DNA of 19,685 nt from CAZUCU01 sp964618845 (lineage in GTDB: Bacteria > Patescibacteriota > Minisyncoccia > Phycocordibacterales > JAACPR01): NCBI GenBank assembly GCA_964618845.1, contig CAZUCU010000010.1, positions 1 to 19,685 on the forward strand. Reading direction: 5' to 3'. The stretch's first letter is position 1, and each line of letters begins with the position of its first letter. This document shows positions 1-5,785 of the stretch, one piece after another. The notes beneath the pieces were generated by a model. It was not told the DNA's origin, did not search any database, and saw nothing but the letters and a program-made list of their open reading frames with translations. A program made the position numbers and the translations under genes.

Positions 1-52
1 TTTATTAAGTAGAAGTAATATTAAACAAAAGAGTGTTTATTGTCAATGGATT

Positions 53-73
53 GTACACGCTCGGAGCGTGTAC
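53..73. repeat. Perfect inverted repeat, 10-bp arms
   Basis: GTACACGCTC (53-62), a single G, then GAGCGTGTAC (64-73): a perfect inverted repeat with a 1-nt centre. A second, two-substitution copy of the 19-nt core lies at 91-109. Confidence 0.9.
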
Positions 74-90
74 CTCCTACTTATCCACAG

Positions 91-109
91 TACACGGTCA
101 GAGCGTGTA
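91..109. repeat. Imperfect copy of the 53-73 inverted repeat
   Basis: This copy begins TACACG and ends CGTGTA and differs from the core of 53-73 at two central positions, so its palindrome is partly decayed. The perfect DnaA-box sequence TTATCCACA at 81-89 lies between the two copies; one box alone does not make an origin. Confidence 0.8.
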
Positions 110-227
110 TCATTTATACTTAGACATTAAGTTTTGATAAATAAAAAATTAAGAAGTTGTGAGTTTTCTCCCACTTCGGATGGCGCATATAAAAAAACAA
201 AAGTCCCGAATGTTTTCACTTAGAAGT

Positions 228-252
228 ATATCCAACACTAAGTGTTGGATAT
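228..252. repeat. Perfect palindrome with TCCAACACT core (copy 1)
   Basis: ATATCCAACACT (228-239), A, AGTGTTGGATAT (241-252): 12-bp perfect arms around one base. It shares the core TCCAACACT-N-AGTGTTGGA with the palindrome at 293-317. There is no T-tract on either side, so a simple rho-independent terminator is unlikely. Confidence 0.9.
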
Positions 253-292
253 TGAGAAAAATGAAAAAAGCTAATGTTTGCAAGACAAAAGC

Positions 293-317
293 ACTTCCAA
301 CACTTAGTGTTGGAAGT
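293..317. repeat. Perfect palindrome with TCCAACACT core (copy 2)
   Basis: ACTTCCAACACT (293-304), T, AGTGTTGGAAGT (306-317): 12-bp perfect arms. The outer 3 bp of each arm differ from copy 1 but do so symmetrically, so the base pairing is kept. That covariation points to selection on, or copying of, the palindromic form. Confidence 0.9.
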
Positions 318-404
318 TAGTTGGTGTGAGCGTAGCGAGCACGAAGGGAAGCACGAGCGGAGCGAGTTCCTTGTTTTTAAGGTTTTAAAGCAAAGATTTT
401 AACG

Positions 405-437
405 CAAAACCCCCCGCGCTTGCGCGCGGGGGGTTTG
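405..437 (-). terminator. Strong GC-rich intrinsic terminator
   Basis: The stem pairs AAACCCCCCGCGC (407-419) with GCGCGGGGGGTTT (424-436) around TTGC, which reads as a GCAA (GNRA-type) tetraloop on the minus strand. It lies about 85 nt past the stop codon of the 725-aa surface protein, so it most likely ends that transcript. With T runs on both sides it may also work from the left. Confidence 0.85.
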
Positions 438-518
438 CTTGAGCTTTTAAGTTGCTCTAAACTTTTGTAAGTTTTTTATGTCACTCCAGACATTTCGATT
501 TTTGCTATCGAGAAACTA

Positions 519-2696
519 TTAGTTATCCTTGATAAGCTTAGATGCAGAGTATCTTAGATCAGAAAGATCTCCTCCGTAAGCATCAGTTGTAGCTGTAGTT
601 GTGCCCCAACCCAGATCGCTCATATAAAGGTTAGAGACAGTAGCGTCGCCCGTTGATGATGCTGTCAAGATTACTGTGTAAGTAAACTCACGTGATGTTC
701 CTTCAGATACCTTGTAGTAGTAACCAGCACTATCTCCAGTCTTTGTACCTGCTCCTACCAAATCAGCTGCACTCTCTACTGGTTCTACACCTGTGTAAAG
801 ATAGGTATAAGCTGTGGTTGTTGCATTACTAATGTAAGCGTCATCACCAAAAGAAGTAACTTCAAACTTGATTGTGTACTCAACTGAGTCTTCAAGGTTA
901 GCTGCAGCACCTGATGTTACAACTGCTGTTGGTGTTCCAACAAGTTTTACTACGATTCCATCAGCATAGAAAGTCTGAGCGTTAGGATCAGATATCAAGA
1001 AACTTCCACTCATACCACCCGCAACAACTGTTTCTTTACCTTTAACTTTTTTTATCGCTTCTATCTTAAACAAAGCAGGTAAATCACTTATCTTCCAATA
1101 TCTTTTCATAAATACCTCAACTTTATTTGAATTTATAGTATAGACGGTGTTTTTCTTGTTTAATCTCCTACTTAGAAGAATGTCTCGTGTTGAAGAGCCA
1201 ACAAGAGAGATTCTGTAATAATCAAAGTCTCCTTCATATTTTGTCCATTTCGTAATAATTTTTTCTGAAGGTCCATCATCATATATCGTTCCTTCCGTTG
1301 GAGAAGTTACAGTGATTAAGTTAGAATTTGTATTTGAAACTACAGTAAAGTAGTTATCACTTCTATCAGAAACATCAGCCCAAGTGTCTCCCAAATATCT
1401 TGCAGTTCTTGTAACTCTAATTCTGTAATTTTGTGACAAAGTGTTTGTATCATATTGAGGTAAAGAATTTTTTGTTATTTTCCAATCAAAATAACCTTGA
1501 CTTGCTGGTATATTTCTAGAACTTACCCGATTTACATCATATAGAAGATTAGAATTTCCAGATCCATAAGAAACTGATGGTGGATAAACGTCCACATATA
1601 TATCAACTTTATCAACATTATTAGAATCCCACTTAACCTTATATGTTTGGTCAACTTCTAATATTTCCCCACCATTTGGCGACAGAACTTTTATAGAAGA
1701 CTGCACAGGTGGTTGATTTCCGCACTCTCTCGCAACCGTAGCTCTTGTTGTCGAACCAAAATATCCCTCAGCAGGTGCAATTTCTCTTAATATTTGATAT
1801 TGTGCCAACGCTACTTGAGTTAAAGGACCAAAATAACCAAAAGCAACAGGACCATTTGGTAATGTAGAAAAATCCAAAAATCCTCTTTCAGTCAAGAAAG
1901 TTTGCAAACTAACAACATCTCTACCATTTGAACCAACTGTTAGATCTCTCGTATACGGCCCACAAACATTATTAGACATATTTTCAACAGAATTCAAATA
2001 TTGATATGGTGTGGAATGAACCCCTGGATTTATGTAATGCATTTTGAGTTTTGTATCCTTTACTCCTTTATAAGAGAATCCAACCAAAGATATTCTATAC
2101 ATACCACTTTGTTTTAAATTATCTATATATAAATTCAAATTTAATCTTGCTGTATGTCCTTCTTTTATCACCCAATAATTACCAATTTTTTCTACATTTG
2201 TCATTGAAAATAAATAATTTTCAGTGTGATTATAATCAGTTAAATCAATAACTTTACCATTTCTTTCTACCACTACATTTGCACCAAATTCAAAGTTTCT
2301 TTTCATGTTTGAACCAACCCAATTTATACCATCAGGAATATAAACATCTCCATTTACCGCTGTTAAATTTATATTATAAGCAAAATGAGCACCATCAGAA
2401 TTTGCGTAATCAGAAACTATTCTATCGACACTAGAACTTACAACTCTTGCAATTATCTGAGCAGGTTGATTGGTAAAAATAGAATAATTGGTTGATGTAG
2501 CAGAATAATATCCTTCACCAGAATTGATTATTGATTTTGCCAAATCAATATTTTGAGCTGGTATCATATTGGCTTTTAATAAAGCATTAATAATTTGCGA
2601 TAATGAAAAGTTTGAAGATGTTTGAGCATTTGAAACAGACACACTAAATGCAAAAACAACTACAAACAAAGATATCGCTTTTAAAATTTTTTTCAT
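519..2696 (-). CDS. Secreted multidomain peptidoglycan-binding surface protein
   Basis: This 725-aa protein is exported. It has a signal peptide (residues 1-25: MKK, a hydrophobic stretch, then SNAQ), a region of unknown fold (26-240), and a PG_binding_1-like repeat bracketed by cysteines (245-325, with GYFGP.T and GYFGSTTRA). Two Ig-like domains of the 'SPNGGE...W' type follow (about 335-452 and 461-569), then a C-terminal beta-rich domain (573-725, containing FEVTSFGDDAYIS). It probably binds cell-wall peptidoglycan and displays its other domains outside the cell. Its upstream promoter has a G10 tract in the -35/-10 spacer. The C-terminal domain's DNA (519 to about 1020) is roughly 43% GC by hand count, against roughly 22-38% in the lines beyond, so the gene looks mosaic. 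The exact ligand is unknown. Confidence 0.85.
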   Translation of the reverse strand: MKKILKAISLFVVVFAFSVSVSNAQTSSNFSLSQIINALLKANMIPAQNIDLAKSIINSGEGYYSATSTNYSIFTNQPAQIIARVVSSSVDRIVSDYANSDGAHFAYNINLTAVNGDVYIPDGINWVGSNMKRNFEFGANVVVERNGKVIDLTDYNHTENYLFSMTNVEKIGNYWVIKEGHTARLNLNLYIDNLKQSGMYRISLVGFSYKGVKDTKLKMHYINPGVHSTPYQYLNSVENMSNNVCGPYTRDLTVGSNGRDVVSLQTFLTERGFLDFSTLPNGPVAFGYFGPLTQVALAQYQILREIAPAEGYFGSTTRATVARECGNQPPVQSSIKVLSPNGGEILEVDQTYKVKWDSNNVDKVDIYVDVYPPSVSYGSGNSNLLYDVNRVSSRNIPASQGYFDWKITKNSLPQYDTNTLSQNYRIRVTRTARYLGDTWADVSDRSDNYFTVVSNTNSNLITVTSPTEGTIYDDGPSEKIITKWTKYEGDFDYYRISLVGSSTRDILLSRRLNKKNTVYTINSNKVEVFMKRYWKISDLPALFKIEAIKKVKGKETVVAGGMSGSFLISDPNAQTFYADGIVVKLVGTPTAVVTSGAAANLEDSVEYTIKFEVTSFGDDAYISNATTTAYTYLYTGVEPVESAADLVGAGTKTGDSAGYYYKVSEGTSREFTYTVILTASSTGDATVSNLYMSDLGWGTTTATTDAYGGDLSDLRYSASKLIKDN

Positions 2697-2724
2697 ATCT
2701 TTTAATAATTATTTTAATATAATA

Positions 2725-2754
2725 ATTATACTACCCCCCCCCCTCAGACATCAA
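2725..2754 (-). promoter_or_regulatory. Promoter with G10 tract in the spacer (candidate phase-variable)
   Basis: On the minus strand there is a -35-like TTGATG (2749-2754), an 18-bp spacer containing ten consecutive G (2734-2743), and a perfect -10 TATAAT (2725-2730). The start codon of the 725-aa surface protein lies 28 nt downstream. A gain or loss of one G would change the spacer to 19 or 17 bp, as in known phase-variable promoters such as Neisseria porA. The -35 begins just after the stop codon of the upstream glycosyltransferase. Confidence 0.65.
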
Positions 2755-2759
2755 ATGTT

Positions 2760-3935
2760 TTAATACCCATAAAAAGTTTGATTCATATCGATAAAAACTG
2801 CCCTATCTTGTAAACTTGATAAATATTTTTGATAAAACTCATCTTTGTTAGTGGTAATATGTTTTATTAATTTTTTTCTATATGAAAGTATAATCTTATC
2901 TCTTATATTTGGATCTCGAATAATATCTATCACAGTTTTTGTAACCAAGTTTTCAAAATGCGTTAAATTGTTTTCAAAAATATATCCAGTATATCCTTCA
3001 TCGATGTAGGTTTTAGCAAGGCCTTCATTTTGCGCCATAACAGGACACCCCGACAAAATAGAAACCATAATTTTTTTGTTAAATTCTCCTGAATGAACAT
3101 TTACAATAAATAGATTTGCCTTTTTGAGATAATCATACAAATTTTCTGTACTTTCCTCCCAGAAAAAACGTTCTTTTAAAAGATCCGACCCTTTCTCCCA
3201 TATTTTTGATGCATTTTTATTTTTTCCTAATAAAAGTAATGAGGTTTTTATATAATTTTTATTAAGATTTATAATTCCCTCAAATATCTTTTCATAAAAA
3301 AATAAGTTGGAATTGTTAAGTTCAGATAAAATAAAAAAACCCGCTTGTGGATATCTTTGGTACAAATTTACTTTTGTTTCTTTTTTATCAATACTCTCAA
3401 AATTGACATATTCTTCTACAAAAAAGATCTTTTCCCCAAAATCTGGATTAATCTTCAAAATTTTTTCTTTCACTCTGTTGCTTTGTATTGCAATACCACC
3501 CGCACCCTTCATAATAATTTTGTAATCAAGATTTATAGAATCATTAGTTTCAACTTCATCAATCTCAAAATCATCTTTTATATCAATAATAAGAGGTACT
3601 TTGTTTTTTTGTGACAATTCATAAGCAAAATAGGTAGCATCAGTCATGTTTTCTGATAAAATTAAATCTACAATTAACTTCTTTGTCCATTTAACATTTA
3701 AATTCACAACATTAAGGAAATCTTTCTTTTTGGATAGAGGGTTTAGATAATTTGTTGGATATATAAAAACTCTACCGTCAATATTAATTATTTCATTGTT
3801 GTTAATTGGTTTTCTTTGATTAATAACCACTACATGTAATTGCTCTAAATACTCACTGAATTCCAAAAGAGAAGAAAGATCTGGATGTTTTCTGTCTAAA
3901 TAATTTATATTTTCACTTATAAGTAGAATTTTCAC
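2760..3935 (-). CDS. GT-B fold glycosyltransferase (GT4-like)
   Basis: This 391-aa protein resembles family-4 type glycosyltransferases, which move a sugar from a nucleotide-sugar donor to a cytoplasmic acceptor. The N-terminal half has the usual start of a Rossmann domain (MKILLISEN). The C-terminal half carries the typical region near residues 290-320 (SILSGCPVMAQNEGLAKTYI, then GYTGYIFE), where the donor-binding glutamate of EX7E-type enzymes normally lies. The start is GTG, with TAAAAT preceded by TGT 9 nt upstream, so the transcript may be nearly leaderless. It ends 6 bp before the -35 box of the surface protein gene, and it may act on cell-surface glycans, although neither donor nor acceptor can be read from the sequence. 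Confidence 0.75.
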   Translation of the reverse strand: MKILLISENINYLDRKHPDLSSLLEFSEYLEQLHVVVINQRKPINNNEIINIDGRVFIYPTNYLNPLSKKKDFLNVVNLNVKWTKKLIVDLILSENMTDATYFAYELSQKNKVPLIIDIKDDFEIDEVETNDSINLDYKIIMKGAGGIAIQSNRVKEKILKINPDFGEKIFFVEEYVNFESIDKKETKVNLYQRYPQAGFFILSELNNSNLFFYEKIFEGIINLNKNYIKTSLLLLGKNKNASKIWEKGSDLLKERFFWEESTENLYDYLKKANLFIVNVHSGEFNKKIMVSILSGCPVMAQNEGLAKTYIDEGYTGYIFENNLTHFENLVTKTVIDIIRDPNIRDKIILSYRKKLIKHITTNKDEFYQKYLSSLQDRAVFIDMNQTFYGY

Positions 3936-3970
3936 TCTATAATAATTTTAACATACCCAGATGAAACTTT

Positions 3971-4053
3971 AGCCCCCACAAATAAAATACACCCACCAAG
4001 AGATACTTTTGTAACATCGCGCTCTTTATGGGTGTATTTTATTTGTGGGGGCT
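3971..4053. repeat. Perfect 25-bp inverted repeat after rplL
   Basis: The arms 3971-3995 (starting AGCCCCCAC) and 4029-4053 are exact reverse complements around a 33-nt middle, within which AAGAG/CTCTT can also pair. No T-tract follows on either strand, so this is not a textbook terminator. The arm shares CCCAC-N-AATAAAATAC with the 29-bp inverted repeat after fusA. It may act as a 3' stabiliser, an RNase III site, or a MITE-like element. Confidence 0.9.
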
Positions 4054-4067
4054 TATTAGAGCAAAAT

Positions 4068-4511
4068 TTATTTTAGTTCTACTTTAGCACCCGCCTCTTC
4101 AAGTTTTACTTTTATAGATTCAGCTTCCTCTTTCTTTACACCTGATTTGAGATCAGATGGAGCTGCATCTACTAAATCTTTTGCTTCTTTCAAACCAAGA
4201 CCGAGTAGTTCCTTAACAACTTTGATAACTCCAATTTTGGAAGCACCCGCCTCTGCTAAGTGAATTATAAAGTCTGATTTCTCTTCAATCGCTTCACCAG
4301 CTCCAGCACCTGCTACGGGTGCTACAACTGCAGCCGCTGAAACCCCAAATTTCTTTTCCAGAACTTTTACAAGTTCATTAAGTTCAAGAACAGACATATT
4401 TTCTATTTCCTCTACAAGTTTTTTAAACTTAGCAGGAACTTTAATTGTGTCTGATGCGACTTCGCTTTCCTTTTTTTCATCTTCTAAAACTTTTGTTTTT
4501 TGTTCGTCCAT
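4068..4511 (-). CDS. rplL: Ribosomal protein bL12 (L7/L12)
   Basis: This is the stalk protein that recruits translation GTPases such as EF-G to the ribosome. The 147-aa sequence has the N-terminal dimerisation helices (MSVLELNELVKVLEKKFGVS, about residues 39-58), the Ala/Gly-rich hinge (about 59-73), and the C-terminal factor-binding domain containing KELLGLGLKEAKDLVDAAP. It is longer than the usual 120-130 residues because of an acidic N-terminal tail of roughly 20 residues. The next internal Met is inside the conserved dimerisation domain, so the annotated start is needed. The first bases and everything upstream for 98 bp are identical to the region before rplJ. L7/L12 is usually made in excess over L10, which makes this separate leader noteworthy. 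Confidence 0.97.
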   Translation of the reverse strand: MDEQKTKVLEDEKKESEVASDTIKVPAKFKKLVEEIENMSVLELNELVKVLEKKFGVSAAAVVAPVAGAGAGEAIEEKSDFIIHLAEAGASKIGVIKVVKELLGLGLKEAKDLVDAAPSDLKSGVKKEEAESIKVKLEEAGAKVELK

Positions 4512-4605
4512 AATTTTTTTTAGACATTTAGATAGATAGGCTTTTAGACATTTAGAATATTTTTTATTTTTCTAAATGTCTATCTGTCTAAATGCCTAAA
4601 TGTCT
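4508..4605 (-). repeat. 98-bp perfect direct repeat, copy upstream of rplL
   Basis: This segment is identical base for base to 5105-5202. It contains four copies of AGACATTTAG, two on each strand, so its transcript can fold into a long hairpin: an outer 10-bp and an inner 11-bp helix separated by a 14/14-nt internal loop. It ends in A8-TT-ATGG, so the start codon of rplL is inside the repeat. No Shine-Dalgarno sequence is visible. Confidence 0.95.
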
Positions 4606-4622
4606 TTTAAGTTAACTAATAA

Positions 4623-5108
4623 TTAAGCTTTCTTATCTGCAATCGCTTTTATAGCCATCGCAAATCCCTGTATTGGTGAATTAATCACATTTACAAACAT
4701 TCCTCGTAGAACCTGAAGCGCTGGAATCAATGCAATTTCTTCCATTTCGCTTTTATTCAAGAATTTATTTTCAAAAATACCTCCCAAAATATTTATTTTC
4801 CCAGTAAGTTTTTTTTGAAAACCAAAAACTTCTCGAGGAGATGCCGTCTCATCATCACCATAAGCAATAGCAACTTCACCGTCCAAGTTTGGCATATCGC
4901 CTTTTATCTTAGACTCACCAAAAGCTTTTTTAATTAGTGTTTTTTTTGTCACAAAATAAGAAATCTCTTTATCTCTAAGCTCATTTCTTATTTGAGTTGC
5001 TTCCAAAACAGGTAATCCATGGAAATTAACAAATACAACTGATTTTTTGTCAGTTATATCTTTTAATTTCTTTAAAATTTCTTTTTTCTTATCTTTTGTA
5101 ATTGCCAT
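4623..5108 (-). CDS. rplJ: Ribosomal protein uL10
   Basis: L10 anchors L7/L12 dimers to 23S rRNA at the GTPase-associated centre. The 161-aa protein has the expected pattern: an N-terminal RNA-binding part (VVFVNFHGLPVLEATQIRNE, residues about 24-43, then YFVTKKTLIKKAF) and a C-terminal helix that holds L7/L12. It lies just upstream of rplL, the normal order. The usual neighbours rplK-rplA are absent; the gene instead follows fusA and a 71-aa membrane protein. Its 5' region combines a probable L10 leader RNA (5225-5347) with the 98-bp repeat (5105-5202) that recurs before rplL. The repeat includes the ATG start, and no Shine-Dalgarno sequence is visible. Confidence 0.96.
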   Translation of the reverse strand: MAITKDKKKEILKKLKDITDKKSVVFVNFHGLPVLEATQIRNELRDKEISYFVTKKTLIKKAFGESKIKGDMPNLDGEVAIAYGDDETASPREVFGFQKKLTGKINILGGIFENKFLNKSEMEEIALIPALQVLRGMFVNVINSPIQGFAMAIKAIADKKA

Positions 5109-5202
5109 AATTTTTTTTAGACATTTAGATAGATAGGCTTTTAGACATTTAGAATATTTTTTATTTTTCTAAATGTCTATCTGTCTAAATGCCTAAATGT
5201 CT
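5105..5202 (-). repeat. 98-bp perfect direct repeat, copy upstream of rplJ
   Basis: This copy is identical to 4508-4605 and is offset by exactly 597 bp. It places the same hairpin and the same A8-TT-ATGG start region before rplJ. Identity stops at 5202 on the outer side and right after the start codon on the inner side, so the repeated unit ends at the translation start. Recombination between the copies would delete rplJ. Confidence 0.95.
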
Positions 5203-5224
5203 CTTTAAAAATAAATCGACCTAA

Positions 5225-5347
5225 ATAAGGCCAACTATCGAGAAATATATAAGTAAACTACGTTTAACATGACCTCGAGAGGTCTTACTGCTTTACACCA
5301 TAACTTTAAAAAAGTTGGATTAGCAGGCCTCTTGTCTTTAGCCTTAT
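5225..5347 (-). ncRNA. Probable L10 (rplJ) autoregulatory leader
   Basis: On the minus strand a 10-bp closing helix pairs ATAAGGCTAA (5338-5347) with TTGGCCTTAT (5225-5234), with one G-U pair. Between its strands are at least three hairpins: a CTGC...GCAG arm capped by AACTTT/AAAGTT, a GACCTC-TC-GAGGTC hairpin, and TAAAC-GTA-GTTTA. A multibranched RNA directly before rplJ fits the bacterial L10 leader, by which L10 or the L10-L12 complex represses its own operon. I have not checked the consensus residues, so the family call is inference. Confidence 0.6.
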
Positions 5348-5398
5348 AAATTAAAGACTAACAAAAACAAATAAAAAAATCAAGTGACAAAAAATACC

Positions 5399-5614
5399 TT
5401 ATTCAAGTAAAAAATCATCTTTTTCTTCATTTAAAATAGGGTTTTGATTTTCTAAATTGTTAGAACCCCGAAAAAGAAAACTAAATATCAAGACAAAAAA
5501 CAAAACAATAAAAATAATTAACACATACCTCCAAATTACTTTACCAAGAGGTTTATCTTCTTTTATAACAACAGAGTCATCTTCCTGTTCATCAAAAAAT
5601 TCTACATTTTTCAT
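5399..5614 (-). CDS. Small single-pass membrane protein
   Basis: I do not recognise this 71-aa protein. An acidic, charged N-terminus (residues 1-20) is followed by one strong membrane helix (about 26-47, YVLIIFIVLFFVLIFSF) and an acidic tail of about 22 residues. It lies between fusA and rplJ on the same strand. A TAATAT preceded by TGT lies 7 nt before the ATG, which fits an extended -10 promoter giving a nearly leaderless transcript. SecE was considered because it is a small helix protein near ribosomal genes, but the SecE signature is absent. Confidence 0.6.
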   Translation of the reverse strand: MKNVEFFDEQEDDSVVIKEDKPLGKVIWRYVLIIFIVLFFVLIFSFLFRGSNNLENQNPILNEEKDDFLLE

Positions 5615-5657
5615 ATGATGAATATTAACACAAAAAACTTATTAAATTTATTAACTA

Positions 5658-5777
5658 AAACCCACTAATAAAATACTAAAATGTTTGAGAAACTGCTTGA
5701 AGAAGCCCATCTCTAAAAAACATAAAAGCGGGCTTCTGAGCTTTTCGAAAACATTTTAGTATTTTATTAGTGGGTTT
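5658..5777. repeat. Perfect 29-bp inverted repeat after fusA
   Basis: The arms 5658-5686 (starting AAACCCACTAATAAAA) and 5749-5777 are exact reverse complements around a 62-nt middle. The middle has its own hairpin, AGAAGCCC (5701-5708) with GGGCTTCT (5730-5737). The outer arm begins 8 nt after the fusA stop. It shares CCCAC-N-AATAAAATAC with the repeat after rplL. There is no clear T-tract, and I see no target-site duplication. Confidence 0.9.
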
Positions 5778-5785
5778 CCCAAAAA

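Larger units (their letters stand above)
1..518. other. Gene-free, palindrome-rich intergenic region
   Basis: I see no credible gene here. The stretch contains two related inverted repeats (53-73 and 91-109) with a DnaA-box-like TTATCCACA between them, two near-identical perfect palindromes (228-252 and 293-317), a degenerate GC-rich segment at about 325-370 built from GAGCG/GCGAG units, and a strong terminator (405-437). The stretch is close to a repeat island downstream of the 725-aa surface protein gene. Confidence 0.8.

Noticed and set aside
81..89. Replication origin at the DnaA box
   Set aside because: There is only one consensus box, no AT-rich unwinding element with box cluster, and no dnaA or dnaN in the window. 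It is kept only as a low-interest observation.
4508..5202. Repeated AGACATTTAG units as a CRISPR array
   Set aside because: The units are only 10 bp, occur in both orientations, have no regular spacers, and no cas gene is nearby.
5399..5614. SecE identity for the 71-aa membrane protein
   Set aside because: Size and position near ribosomal genes would fit, but the conserved SecE region before the membrane helix is missing and the tail is acidic.
5658..5777. Insertion sequence
   Set aside because: There is no transposase and no target-site duplication; only inverted repeats can be supported.
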